DNA from: Halorubrum lacusprofundi ATCC 49239
GTDB taxonomy: Archaea > Halobacteriota > Halobacteria > Halobacteriales > Haloferacaceae
Direction of reading: 5' to 3'
Length of the DNA stretch: 64,000 nucleotides
Assembly (NCBI RefSeq): GCF_000022205.1
Contig: NC_012029.1
Coordinates: forward strand, 372,001 to 436,000
The translations under genes were made by a program, and so were the position numbers. The notes beneath the pieces were generated by a model, which worked only from the letters and a program-made list of their open reading frames with translations, was not told the DNA's origin and ran no database searches. Within the stretch, counting starts at the first letter, position 1. Each line of letters opens with the position of its first letter. Shown here one piece after another: positions 1 to 8,371 of the stretch.

Positions 1-402
1 CTCGACCGCCTCAGCGACGTGCCCGGCAAGATCAGGCTCGTGAAGGGCGCGTACGACGAGCCGGAGGCCATCGCTCATAAGGAACAGTCGCGGGTCGACG
101 AGGCGTACCGCGAGGACCTCCGCTTCCTCTTCGAGCGCCGCGACCGCGGGATCGCCGTCGGCTCCCACGATCCCGCGATGATCTCGCTCGCCGACCGGCT
201 CGCTCGGGAGCATGGGGCCGACTACGAGGTCCAGATGCTGATGGGCGTTCGGGAGGACGCCCAGCGCGACCTCGCCGCGCAGGGGGTGGACGTGGCCCAG
301 TACGCTCCCTACGGGACCAAGTGGCTCTCTTACTTCTACCGACGGGTGCGCGAGCGCAGGCAGAACCTGGGGTTCGCCGTCCGCGCGGTGCTCGGGCGAT
401 GA
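1..402 (+). CDS. Proline dehydrogenase, C-terminal part (cut by window edge)
   Basis: This is the last 133 codons of a gene that begins before the window. Proline dehydrogenase is an FAD enzyme that oxidises proline to pyrroline-5-carboxylate, the first step of proline catabolism. The visible part carries the family signatures: RLVKGAY near the start, GSHDPAMI in the middle, EVQMLMGVRED, and the closing YAPYGTKWLSYFYRRVRER segment, whose arginines contact the proline carboxylate in known structures. The frame is open from base 1, so the true start is not visible. It ends at a TGA, and 104 bp follow before the next gene on the same strand. Confidence 0.9.
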   Translation, partial: LDRLSDVPGKIRLVKGAYDEPEAIAHKEQSRVDEAYREDLRFLFERRDRGIAVGSHDPAMISLADRLAREHGADYEVQMLMGVREDAQRDLAAQGVDVAQYAPYGTKWLSYFYRRVRERRQNLGFAVRAVLGR

Positions 403-506
403 GCGGCTTCGCCACCCACGCTACGGCGAGGACGCGGACGGCCGAGAACGCAAAGCCGTCGCGTAGAAGCCCTCTTAAGGGTCGCCGTCACATGCTTACT
501 CGATAG

Positions 507-1217
507 ATGTCCACGTGGAAACGCGATTTCGCCAGCGGCCTCATCGTGCTGGCTCCCCTGTTGGTGCTGCTTCTCGTCCTCCAGTGGATCTACCAGTACA
601 TCGCATCGATCCCGCTGATCGAGGGGCTCCAACCGGCGATCATTCCGGCGCCGCTGGAGCCGATCTCGCGGGTAATCATCGCGATGGCGGTGTTCGCGAC
701 GGTCGTCCTCGCGGTCGGGTACTTCATGCGAACGACGTTCGGCCGGCTGGCAGAGTCAGCCGTCGACGGCGCGATAAATCGGATTCCGGCGCTGCGTGTG
801 GTGTACAATGCCTCGAAGCTCGCGATCGAGACGGCCGTCTCCGGAACTGACGAGCTACAGAGCCCCGTCTACATCGAGACGTGGCCGGGGATCCGCATGA
901 CCGCGTTCCGGACCGGGAAGAAGACCCGCGACGGGAAAATCGTCCTGTTCATGCCGACCGCGCCGAACATCACCACCGGGTTCGTCATCGAGGTCGAGCC
1001 GGAGCGCATCGAGGAGACCGGGGAGACCGTTGAGGAGGGGATGACGCGCGTCCTCTCGGCCGGGTTCGCCGAGTCCGCGCATCAGGTCCCCGTCGAGGAG
1101 GAGCGACCGCCCGAGGGGACCACCGGGCAGCCTGGGGGCGTCGGCGGCGTCCGCACCGACGGAACCCCGGGTGAGTCCGACCGTCCGTCCACGGACGGAG
1201 GCGGTGAAGGCGACTAA
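507..1217 (+). CDS. DUF502 family membrane protein
   Basis: A 236-residue membrane protein of the DUF502 family, whose function is unknown. Two strong hydrophobic segments are visible near residues 10-30 and 52-74, followed by the conserved soluble part with RIPALRVVYNASKLAIET (about 93-110) and a hydrophilic domain containing VLFMPTAPNITTGFV. The last 40 residues are a Gly/Thr/Asp-rich tail with no fold signature. The ATG at 507 follows a TATA-like CTTAAG about 30 nt upstream, so the transcript is probably leaderless. It stands alone and converges on ilvE. Confidence 0.8.
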   Translation: MSTWKRDFASGLIVLAPLLVLLLVLQWIYQYIASIPLIEGLQPAIIPAPLEPISRVIIAMAVFATVVLAVGYFMRTTFGRLAESAVDGAINRIPALRVVYNASKLAIETAVSGTDELQSPVYIETWPGIRMTAFRTGKKTRDGKIVLFMPTAPNITTGFVIEVEPERIEETGETVEEGMTRVLSAGFAESAHQVPVEEERPPEGTTGQPGGVGGVRTDGTPGESDRPSTDGGGEGD

Positions 1218-1249
1218 TCGGCGGCGGTAAAAAACGGCGAAAGAGCGAC

Positions 1250-2179
1250 CTACAGGTACGTGAACCAGTCGTCGTGGGCGTCGGTTCGCCGCTCCACGAG
1301 GTCGAAGAAGGCGCTTTGGAGTTCCTCGGTGACCGGGCCGCAAGTGCCCGAGCCGATCTCGGTGTCATCGACGGAGCGGATCGGAGTCACCTCGACGGCG
1401 GAGCCGGTGAAGAACAGCTCGTCGGCGGTGTACAGCTGTCCGCGGGAGATGACCGCCTCGTCGTGGACGGTGTAGCCGCGCTCCTTCGCCAGTTCGATGA
1501 CGGTGTCGCGGGTGATCCCTTCGAGGATCGACTGTGCGGGACCGGTGGTGTAGATCTCGCCGTCGTTAACCATGAAGATGTTCTCGCCCGGCCCCTCGGC
1601 GACGTTGCCCTCCTTGTTCAGGACGATGGCCTCGACGTAGCCGTTGCGGCGGGCCTCCTCGCCCGCGAGCATGGAGTTGACGTAGAGGCCGGTGGTCTTC
1701 ACGTTCGTCGGCACCTGCGAGGAGGCGTGTTTCCGCCACGAGGAGACCATCACGTCGACGCCCTCCTCTAACGCCTCCTCACCGAGGTACGCGCCCCACG
1801 GCCACGCCGCGAGCACGAGGTCGGTCGGGCAGTCCTTCGGCGAGACGCCGAGCGAGTCGTAGCCGAAGTAGGCGAGCGGCCGGATATACGCGGAGTCGAG
1901 GTCCTGCCGGTCGAGGAGTTCGAGGGTGGCCTCGGTGATCTCCTCGCGGGAGTATTCGATCTCCATGTCGTACATCTTCGCGGAGTCGAACAGCCGGTCG
2001 AGGTGTTCCTCCCAGCGGAAGATCGCTGGCCCCTGCTCGGTGTCGTAACAGCGGACGCCCTCGAACACGCCGCTCCCGTAGTGGAGCGCGTGGGTCAGCA
2101 CGTGCGTGGTCGCGTCCTCCCAGTCGAGGTACTCGCCGTTCTTCCAGATCGTGTCGACGTCCATCTCGTCAAATCCCAT
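1250..2179 (-). CDS. ilvE: Branched-chain amino acid aminotransferase
   Basis: A 309-residue class IV PLP aminotransferase that interconverts Leu, Ile and Val with their 2-oxo acids, the last step of branched-chain amino acid synthesis. It starts with the typical DTIWKNGEYLDWEDAT and HALHYGSGVFEG motifs. The likely PLP lysine lies in PTNVKTTGLYVNS, and AEGPGENIFMV and GITRDTVIELA follow in the usual order. Length matches the family. The start is the conserved MGFDEMDVDTIW ATG. It converges with the DUF502 gene, about 30 bp apart, and no other ilv or leu gene is near. Confidence 0.93.
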   Translation of the reverse strand: MGFDEMDVDTIWKNGEYLDWEDATTHVLTHALHYGSGVFEGVRCYDTEQGPAIFRWEEHLDRLFDSAKMYDMEIEYSREEITEATLELLDRQDLDSAYIRPLAYFGYDSLGVSPKDCPTDLVLAAWPWGAYLGEEALEEGVDVMVSSWRKHASSQVPTNVKTTGLYVNSMLAGEEARRNGYVEAIVLNKEGNVAEGPGENIFMVNDGEIYTTGPAQSILEGITRDTVIELAKERGYTVHDEAVISRGQLYTADELFFTGSAVEVTPIRSVDDTEIGSGTCGPVTEELQSAFFDLVERRTDAHDDWFTYL

Positions 2180-2268
2180 ACTTGCGGGTTGCGGCCGGCG
2201 GGCTTAAAACTGTAACAACCGGGCGGGGGCTGCCGGGACGGTCGGCACCGAACCCGTGTGCGGGGCCG

Positions 2269-2371
2269 CGTTTCTACCTCGGTGTTACCAACGCGGTGAC
2301 TGTTTCCGAAGCCCCAGTTGTCGGCGGCAGAGCCACCGACGACGCCGACAACACCGCGGTTGATTATTTAA
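2269..2371 (+). repeat. Dispersed SKAPA-type structured element, degenerate copy
   Basis: The ilvE-ribB intergenic region holds a diverged copy of the element seen better at 28125, 53287 and 61741. The core starts with GTG at 2296 and contains TTTCCGAAGCCCCAGTT. Immediately afterwards GTTGTCGGCG (2317-2326) and CGCCGACAAC (2343-2352) form a perfect 10-bp inverted repeat around a 16-nt loop. The closing box is TTATTTAAA (2364-2372), which overlaps the stop codon of ribB on the other strand. The upstream TATA is degraded (TTTCTA near 2271). Confidence 0.5.
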
Positions 2372-3074
2372 AGGCCTCGACGAGAGCCGCACCCTCGACG
2401 TAGGGAATCTGTCGCCGGCGAGCGTACGCCTCGGCGTCCGCGGGCGTCAGCGCGGCGCCCGTCTCGTCGTCGAGCATCTCGCAGACCACGGCGGCGGGGG
2501 CGGCGTCGACCGCCTCAGCCATCGCAAGGCCGAGCTCGGTGTGACCGGTTCGCCCGCGCAGGCCGTCGTGAGCGCCCCGCAGCACGTGGACGTGGCCGGG
2601 CGCACGGAACTCCGCAGCAAAGTCATCGGGGTCGTACCCCGCGGGGTCGGCGTCGACGGCGGCGGCGGACACCGCCAGCTCGACGATGGTTCGGGCGCGG
2701 TCCTCATCGGTGATCCCGGTGAACGTCTCGCGGTGGTTCACGGGCAGCGAGAAGGAAGAGCGATCGTCGTACTCGGGGTCGTCGTTGACCGCGGGATGGT
2801 CGAGCGCGTCCGCGAGGAACGGGAGCCCGAACGCGTCTGCAACGGAATCTGCGACTGCGACGCAGATCAGCCCACCCGCGTCGTTTCGCATGTGCGCGAC
2901 CGCCGCCTCGTCGACGGCGCCAGCCGGGTAGATGATGTCCGTCTCGCCCTCGCGGTCCGCGAAGTCGTGGACACAGACCGGATCGCCCGCGCGGAACGCG
3001 TCGAGGGCGCGGTTGACGGAGTCGGCGTCAGAGCCCGGGACGGCGTCGACATCAGTGTCGGCGTCGGCGCGCAT
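2364..3074 (-). CDS. ribB: 3,4-dihydroxy-2-butanone 4-phosphate synthase
   Basis: A 236-residue RibB that converts ribulose 5-phosphate to the four-carbon precursor of riboflavin. Visible family motifs are DREGETDIIYPA (metal-binding acidic residues), RNDAGGLICVAV, and near the C-terminus GHTELGLAMAEAV with EMLD. An open frame continues upstream to 3656, but that stretch is a shadow of the preceding gene. The ATG at 3074 overlaps the TGA of ribK (ATGA), so the two are co-translated. Last gene of a two-gene riboflavin operon. Confidence 0.93.
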   Translation of the reverse strand: MRADADTDVDAVPGSDADSVNRALDAFRAGDPVCVHDFADREGETDIIYPAGAVDEAAVAHMRNDAGGLICVAVADSVADAFGLPFLADALDHPAVNDDPEYDDRSSFSLPVNHRETFTGITDEDRARTIVELAVSAAAVDADPAGYDPDDFAAEFRAPGHVHVLRGAHDGLRGRTGHTELGLAMAEAVDAAPAAVVCEMLDDETGAALTPADAEAYARRRQIPYVEGAALVEAFK

Positions 3075-3865
3075 CAGGCGACCTCCGTCTCGACGGGGTC
3101 CGCGGGGGTCTCGTTTTCGTCGTCGCTCTCCTCCACGTAATCGCTTTCGGGGGTGTCCGCCCGACTTGTGGCGGCTACGCGGACCTCGACCGCGTCGCCG
3201 TCGCCGAGGCCGAGCGCGTCGCGGAGCCGCTCGGGGGCGATCAGTTCGAGCTGGTCGTCGTCGTGGTGGGTGCGGTCGGGGACGATCGCGTGGACCTCCT
3301 CGTAGCGCTCGTCGCCCGTGACGAGCGTGACGCCGTAACACGAGGCCGCGCCGTAGGTGCGGTCCTCGCCTTCCCACGCGTCGATCGGCACCGCATCGAT
3401 GCCGGCCATCTCGCCGCGCCGGCGGACGCTCTCCTCCGAGAGATCGACGTTGAGCGTGCCCGGGAACGGCTCGTAGCCCAGCCGTGCTCGGAACTGCTCG
3501 GCGTAGCCGGGCAGGGTGATGTAGTGGCGCCCCTCGCCCATCCCGCCGGTGACCGCGCCGCGAAGCACGAGTTCTACGTCGGTCTCGAACAGCCGGCGGT
3601 AGTCTGCGTACTCGGCGCGGAGGGCCGCCTCGCCCGCGTCGGTGACGCGTACCCACTGGCCGTCGCCGACCACGTCACGCTCGATGTACCCCACGGATTC
3701 GAGCGTCTGAAGTCGCCGGGAGGCGGTTTGCGTCGAGGCATCGAGTCGGTCGCCGAGGGCCGCACACGACACCTTCGTCTCGGTCAGGCCGCCGGCGAGC
3801 CCGACGTGTTTCAGGGCCGCGATCGCGGCCGGGTCGGGGTCCGCCGTCGACGTCGCTTCTGCCAT
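3074..3865 (-). CDS. ribK: CTP-dependent riboflavin kinase with N-terminal HTH domain
   Basis: A 263-residue protein. The N-terminal third (about 10-80) is a winged helix-turn-helix of the MarR type: SCAALGDRLDASTQTASRRLQTLESVGYIER. The rest is the archaeal riboflavin kinase domain, with TGGMGEGRHYI, PFPGTLNVDL and GEDRTYGAASCY, a family known to use CTP to make FMN. The DNA-binding domain suggests that it also regulates genes, as reported for related archaeal RbkR proteins; here that is inference. I chose the ATG at 3865 over the ATG at 3916 because the extra 17 residues are not part of the fold. It overlaps ribB by 4 nt. Confidence 0.9.
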   Translation of the reverse strand: MAEATSTADPDPAAIAALKHVGLAGGLTETKVSCAALGDRLDASTQTASRRLQTLESVGYIERDVVGDGQWVRVTDAGEAALRAEYADYRRLFETDVELVLRGAVTGGMGEGRHYITLPGYAEQFRARLGYEPFPGTLNVDLSEESVRRRGEMAGIDAVPIDAWEGEDRTYGAASCYGVTLVTGDERYEEVHAIVPDRTHHDDDQLELIAPERLRDALGLGDGDAVEVRVAATSRADTPESDYVEESDDENETPADPVETEVA

Positions 3866-4154
3866 GTCCGGAAATGGGAATCCCGCACGCAAAAGAGTAA
3901 CGGATGTGAGATGCATCCCAAAAACGTTAACCGGATTTGCAGTGGGCCGTCGATCGGACGCTCTCGAAGTTAGATGATTCTCGTGGACCCTGATACCTAA
4001 CCCCGTCGGTATCGGCGGTCATCGTCGCGAGCTGTGACATCGCCGAGTCGGGGAAGAGGGTGCGGGAACGAGCGAGGGAGAAGCGTGAGAACCATCCGCG
4101 TGCGGGTCATCGAAAGGTAAGGTACAAATACGAACGGCGATTGGTTTCGGGTGA

Positions 4155-4226
4155 GGGCTCGTAGATCAGCGGCAGATCGCTTCCTTCGCAAGGAAGAGGC
4201 CCGGGGTTCAAATCCCCGCGAGTCCA
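4155..4226 (+). tRNA. tRNA-Ala (anticodon CGC)
   Basis: A complete cloverleaf can be folded by eye. The acceptor stem GGGCTCG/CGAGTCC includes the G3:U70 wobble pair that is the alanine identity element. The anticodon stem CTTCC/GGAAG encloses the loop TTCGCAA (anticodon CGC). The T stem CGGGG/CCCCG encloses TTCAAAT. The discriminator is A and CCA is not encoded. No intron. The 3' end (CCCCGCGAGTCCA) is repeated in tandem just downstream. Confidence 0.97.
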
Positions 4227-4518
4227 CTCCTCTCACTTCGTTCGAGTTGTTTCCTCGCTTGCCCCCGCTCGCTTCGCTCGCGGGGACCCCGCGAGTCCAC
4301 TCCTCTCACTTCGTTCGAGTTGTTTCCTCGCTTGCCCCCGCTCGCTTCGCTCGCGGGGACCCCGCGAGTCCACTCCTCTCACTTCGTTCGAGTTGTTTCC
4401 TCGCTTGCCCCCGCTCGCTTCGCTCGCGGGGACCCCGCGAGTCCACTCCTCTCACTTCGTTCGAGTTGTTTCCTCGCTTGCCCCCGCTCGCTTCGCTCGC
4501 GGGGACCCCGCGAGTCCA
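4218..4518 (+). repeat. Four 73-bp tandem repeats beginning with the tRNA-Ala 3' end
   Basis: Units start at 4218, 4291, 4364 and 4437, each exactly 73 bp and apparently identical, with a fifth partial start at 4510. Each junction reads CCCCGCGAGTCCA, identical to the last 13 nt of the tRNA including the discriminator. Inside each unit CCCCGC and GCGGGG flank a short hairpin. Because 73 is not a multiple of 3, the open frames crossing the array are artefacts. The array ends before a T-rich stretch at 4525. Confidence 0.95.
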
Positions 4519-4520
4519 TC

Positions 4521-4531
4521 TGGATTTTTCT
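4521..4531 (+). terminator. T-rich tract after tRNA and repeat array
   Basis: TGGATTTTTCT follows the last repeat junction. Archaeal polymerase often terminates at such short T runs. If it is the tRNA terminator, the primary transcript would include the whole repeat array. Confidence 0.35.
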
Positions 4532-4687
4532 CGATTCCTCAGGATCGAGGAGACCTCAGCCGTTCTACTCCTGAATCCGCGATTCCGGTTATATCCTCGC
4601 GAGCGGAGCCGCTGAGAGCGCTCACCGCGAGTTCCGTTGCACTCCGACGCCGTCGGGACTGATCCGTGGCGAGACGGGGGTAGTTCG

Positions 4688-4981
4688 ATGATCCGGCTCG
4701 ATTCGATACCGGTCCGCGACTGTCTCAGCTGTGGCGCCCACGTCTCGACGGACTTCCGCCAGGCCCACGGCGGCGAGCGCGAGGCGCAACTCCGGGTGTG
4801 GATGGGGAACCTCGCGGGCGAGTCGTGGTCGGACTTGGTGACGAGACTCAAGCGGTACTGGACCGACGCCGGTTGCGATCCGGAGCGGCTCAAAGAGGCG
4901 GTGACGCACTACCGCGACGATGCGGGACCGAAGATCCGGCCGGCGCGGGGCGCGTGGGGGAGGGGTCAGACCTTCCGGTAG
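4688..4981 (+). CDS. Small hypothetical protein with one CxxC
   Basis: A 97-residue basic-to-neutral protein that I do not recognise. It begins MIRLDSIPVRDCLSCGAHVS, a single CxxC of the sort found at the start of short haloarchaeal zinc-ribbon proteins, but no second Cys pair follows. The middle (QLRVWMGNLAGESWSDLVTRLKRYWTD) looks helical and protein-like, and the codons have high GC at third positions. An earlier in-frame ATG at 4637 would add 17 residues of low quality. No operon partner. Confidence 0.5.
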   Translation: MIRLDSIPVRDCLSCGAHVSTDFRQAHGGEREAQLRVWMGNLAGESWSDLVTRLKRYWTDAGCDPERLKEAVTHYRDDAGPKIRPARGAWGRGQTFR

Positions 4982-5258
4982 CGCGGTCCCTCGTGAGTGA
5001 CAACACTATTCTGATCCTCTTTTTGTGACCGTTTTCGCCGCGATCGATCCTCTCGACCGCCGGGTTCGAGACGATCTCGACCGCAACACAAGCGCAGATC
5101 CCGGCTCGACGAGCTTCCCGTAGTAGCCGACGATCGTGGAGTCGTCGCTCACCGATCGATCCGATTGGTTGCGGTTGGCGATCGAGATCCTCGCCGTCTG
5201 CCGAAGGAAATGCGAGGAAGTGAGCCGTAAGAAACGACGCCGTCTCCCGACCCAGACC
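4982..5258. other. Intergenic stretch with no recognisable gene
   Basis: About 280 bp between two small genes. I see no open frame with protein-like composition, no repeat and no RNA gene. The 3' end leads into the TATA box of the next gene. Confidence 0.5.
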
Positions 5259-5260
5259 GC

Positions 5261-5267
5261 TTATATA
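5261..5267 (+). promoter_or_regulatory. TATA box for the 5290 mini-gene
   Basis: TTATATA begins 29 nt before the ATG at 5290, which places the transcription start at or next to the start codon, a leaderless arrangement typical of haloarchaea. Confidence 0.6.
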
Positions 5268-5289
5268 CTCTGAGTCAGTTTGGCGTCAT

Positions 5290-5418
5290 ATGGGTATTTC
5301 CGATCTCCTTGAGGGCAAGAACCTCACGCACCGCCAGATGGGGATAATCATGATCGGGTGGATTCTGCTCGTCACGATCGTCTCCGTCGGGCTGTTGCTG
5401 TACACGTTGTCGACGTAG
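5290..5418 (+). CDS. 42-residue single-span membrane protein
   Basis: A very short gene: MGISDLLEGKNLTHRQMGII, then a hydrophobic span (about residues 17-40, IIMIGWILLVTIVSVGLLLY) and the end TLST. A clear TATA box at the leaderless distance, consistent GC-rich third positions and a clean membrane helix support it as real. The pattern of an amphipathic N-terminus plus one transmembrane helix is common among short haloarchaeal proteins of unknown function. No partner gene is adjacent; 220 bp follow before the MFS gene with nothing I can assign. Confidence 0.65.
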   Translation: MGISDLLEGKNLTHRQMGIIMIGWILLVTIVSVGLLLYTLST

Positions 5419-5638
5419 CCGATCCGTCGGGCGGGGCCGCGAACACAACTCCCTTTTGTGAGTCGTTGTCTGGGCCGTATGGTACGCGACAGCGACACAC
5501 ACGGCGGCGAGGAGATCGATCGACGGCTCGCCGACGGCTGGAAGGGATGTTCTCAGAGAATTTCGAGGCGTCGCCGTCTCGCGGCAACCCCGGCGGCTAC
5601 CCCCGGACCTATGGCGCCCCACGGAGAACGCGCTTTCA

Positions 5639-6910
5639 ATGGATTCTGCCGAGCAACGGATCGTGGCGTTCACCGCCGGATCGCACGGGCTCGTCCACAC
5701 CTACGAGCTCTCGATCCCGATTCTGTTGACCGTGTGGGTCGGGGAGTTCTCGACGACGGCCGCGGTTCTCGGACTCGTCGTGACTGTCGGCTACGGACTG
5801 TTCGGCGTCGGCGCACTTCCGGGCGGCATCCTCGTCGACCGATTCGGGTCCAAGCCGCTCATTCTCGCCTGTCTCGGCGGAATGGCGGGATCGTTTCTCC
5901 TCGTGAGCCTCGCGCCCAACCTCCTCACGCTCGCGCTCGCGATCGCCGTGTGGGGGGTCACTGCGAGCGTCTATCACCCGGCGGGGCTGTCGCTGCTCTC
6001 GAAGTCGGTCGATCAGCGCGGGACTGCGCTCGGCTACCACGGGATCGGGGGGAACCTCGGGATCGCGCTCGGCCCGCTGGCGACCGCGCTCCTCCTCTTA
6101 GCCTTCGACTGGCGGATCGTCACGGCCGCGCTCACGGTACCCGCGGCCGTGGTCGCCGCCTACGGTCTCACCGTCGATATCGACGACGCGCTTCCTGACA
6201 CTGAGAACGCGGTTTCCGATGGCGACATCGACGGCGACGGAGGGAGCGGCGCGAACGGAGCGGCCTCGCTGTCGACGATCGCCGACGACACGCGCGTGCT
6301 GCTCGCCGGCGGCTTCCTGATCGTGTTCGTCTTCGTCACGTTCAGCGGACTCTACTACCGCACGTTTCTCACGTTCCTGCCGGATCTCCTCGGCGACGTA
6401 CTCGGCGGGCTGATCGATATCCAACTCATCGACCCTGAAAGCCCGTACGCCGAGGAGTTCGACGTGGCACGATATCTGTACGTCGCCGTTCTCATGGTCG
6501 GCGTACTCGGGCAGTACCTCGGCGGGCGGATCGCCGATCGCGTGCCGCCGGAGCGCGCGCTGATGGTTCTGATGGGAATATTGACGGTCCTCGCGCTGTT
6601 GTTCGTCCCCGCCAGCGAGACCATCGTGACGTTCATCGCGGTCTCACTGCTGCTCGGCGTCGTGCTGTTCACGGTCCAGCCACTCTCGCAGGCGACGGTC
6701 GCGGCCTACTCTCCGAGCGAGGCGCGCGGGATCTCGTTCGGCTACACGTACCTCGGGATCTTCGGTTTCGGCTCGCTGGGCGCTGCGCTCGCGGGGACGG
6801 TCCTCACCCGAGCGGGACCACGAGAGCTCTTTTTCGTCCTCGCGGGTATCGCGGCCCTCGGCGCCCTCTCCGCGGCCGGAGTCTCTCGGCTCGCGACGCG
6901 GCAGGACTGA
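5639..6910 (+). CDS. Major facilitator superfamily transporter
   Basis: A 423-residue MFS permease with about twelve hydrophobic spans. The loop after the second span has the MFS signature form GGILVDRFGSKPL, and a related one, GGRIADRVPPERALM, opens the second half, showing the usual internal duplication. The central cytoplasmic loop (about residues 180-220) is very acidic (DGDIDGDGGSG), a haloarchaeal habit. Substrate cannot be told from sequence; the overall form is like sugar or drug efflux carriers. Start chosen at MDSAEQRIVAFTAGSHGLVH. It converges with the RNB gene. Confidence 0.88.
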   Translation: MDSAEQRIVAFTAGSHGLVHTYELSIPILLTVWVGEFSTTAAVLGLVVTVGYGLFGVGALPGGILVDRFGSKPLILACLGGMAGSFLLVSLAPNLLTLALAIAVWGVTASVYHPAGLSLLSKSVDQRGTALGYHGIGGNLGIALGPLATALLLLAFDWRIVTAALTVPAAVVAAYGLTVDIDDALPDTENAVSDGDIDGDGGSGANGAASLSTIADDTRVLLAGGFLIVFVFVTFSGLYYRTFLTFLPDLLGDVLGGLIDIQLIDPESPYAEEFDVARYLYVAVLMVGVLGQYLGGRIADRVPPERALMVLMGILTVLALLFVPASETIVTFIAVSLLLGVVLFTVQPLSQATVAAYSPSEARGISFGYTYLGIFGFGSLGAALAGTVLTRAGPRELFFVLAGIAALGALSAAGVSRLATRQD

Positions 6911-6982
6911 CGGCCGGAACGCCGACAACCCCGAGCGGTTCGTATTCGGTCGAGTCTTCCGAGCGGTCGCGACGGGGGCCCC

Positions 6983-8284
6983 TCAGATCGTGTGCTTCGC
7001 TTCCTCGGGGTCCTCAACGACTTTGACCCCGCGGTTGTTGACCGCGTAGGGGTCGAGCCCCTGCTCTTGGAGGAACTGCTTATAAAGTCGCTCCGCGGTC
7101 TCGCCGTCCTTCTGTTTGTCACTGGCGTGATCGCACAGTTCGAGGATGTTCTCCGGCACGTCGTTCTCGTGGACGATCCAGTGGTTGATCGTGTCCGAGA
7201 GCCGCCGGATGGGTGAGGTAAAGTGACCGTAGATGTCGAAGTTGAGCGCGTGGTGGCCGCCGAACGGGTCGTTCATGTACTTCGCTCGGGGCATCACCTT
7301 CAACACGGCGCGTTGGATCTTGTTGAGCTGGCGGTCCGGAGCCGTCTCTAAGGCGGCGTTGACGGCCTTGCGAGGGTCGTCGCCCCACGCGTCGCCGGGG
7401 ATCGAGACCCCGTCGAGCTCTTGGATCTCGCGGAGCGCCTTGCTCCACTGGTCGGGCGTCGGCTGCGGGTGGACGCGGTACATCGCTTCGACGCCGCGGT
7501 CCCACATCAGGGTGTGTGTCACCGCCTTGTTCGCTTTCAGCATCGACTCCTCGATGATGGTGTGTGCGCGGTCGCGACTGGGGTTCAACACGAGCGAGCC
7601 GTCCTCCTTGCGCTGTTCGTGCATCCGATCGGCCAGCTCGTAGGCGAGCTCGTTCTCCTCGCCGAGGGGCAAAGAGGGGTCTTCCAACCGTTCCTCGCAC
7701 TCCTTGTAGGTGAGCCGCTCGTCGGAGTTGATGACGGACTTGTAAATGTCGATGTCCTCGAACGAGAGCGTCTCGTCGTCGATCTCCATCTCGACGGTGT
7801 GTGCAAGCCGGTCCTCGTTCGGGACGAGCGAGCAGACGGTCTCTGCGAGGACCGGCGGAAGCATGTGGATCGTGTAATCCGGCAGGTAGACCGTGTTGGC
7901 CCGCTTGACCGCCTCCTCCCACATCGCGGTGTCGGGGGTGACGTAGTGGGTCACGTCGGCGATGTGGACCCACAGTCGGTAGGCGCCCTCCTCGCGCTCG
8001 ATGGAGATGGCGTCGTCGAAATCCTGCGCGTCGATCGGGTCGGTGGTCCACGTTGTCAGGTCACGGAGATCCTTCCGCTCGTCGATCTCGGCTTCGATCT
8101 CCTCGTACACGTCCTCGGTCCGGGTCTCGGCTTCGCGGAGGACCTCGTTCGGAAATTCGTCGCGGATCTCGAACTCCTCGAACAGCTCCGTCCGCTTCTC
8201 GGCAAGACGGTCGGCCAGCTCCGGCGTGATCGTCACGGGACCCTGGTCCTCCGCGGACCCCGGTTTCGGCTCGTCGTCTGACAT
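6983..8284 (-). CDS. RNB-domain exoribonuclease (RNase R-like)
   Basis: A 433-residue RNase II/R-type catalytic domain that should degrade RNA 3' to 5'. Catalytic signatures are present: DPIDAQDFDDAISIE with the metal-binding aspartates, and GHFTSPIRRLSD, which contains the SPIRR motif. Unlike bacterial RNase R (about 700-800 residues) it has no cold-shock or S1 RNA-binding domains on either side; the catalytic domain is nearly the whole protein. This compact form is the usual haloarchaeal one. Start MSDDEPKPGSAEDQ is followed by an acidic lead. Confidence 0.88.
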   Translation of the reverse strand: MSDDEPKPGSAEDQGPVTITPELADRLAEKRTELFEEFEIRDEFPNEVLREAETRTEDVYEEIEAEIDERKDLRDLTTWTTDPIDAQDFDDAISIEREEGAYRLWVHIADVTHYVTPDTAMWEEAVKRANTVYLPDYTIHMLPPVLAETVCSLVPNEDRLAHTVEMEIDDETLSFEDIDIYKSVINSDERLTYKECEERLEDPSLPLGEENELAYELADRMHEQRKEDGSLVLNPSRDRAHTIIEESMLKANKAVTHTLMWDRGVEAMYRVHPQPTPDQWSKALREIQELDGVSIPGDAWGDDPRKAVNAALETAPDRQLNKIQRAVLKVMPRAKYMNDPFGGHHALNFDIYGHFTSPIRRLSDTINHWIVHENDVPENILELCDHASDKQKDGETAERLYKQFLQEQGLDPYAVNNRGVKVVEDPEEAKHTI

Positions 8285-8371
8285 ACGGTGACCAACGCGG
8301 GTCCGTTAGAAAGGCCTGTCGGGGCGGAGGGAGGGTGTCGTCCGACAGCGGACGATGGGGCGTCGGTCCAG

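Noticed and set aside
4151-4662. Open frames crossing the tRNA and the 73-bp repeats (up to 195 residues)
   Set aside because: The repeat length is not a multiple of three and every frame reads the same DNA in rotation; composition is not protein-like. They are artefacts of the array.
5458-5638. Frame before the MFS gene beginning MVRDSDTHGGEE
   Set aside because: The first 20 codons look plausible, but the frame then becomes Arg/Pro-rich and runs through the MFS gene in the wrong frame; there is no stop that makes a sensible protein.
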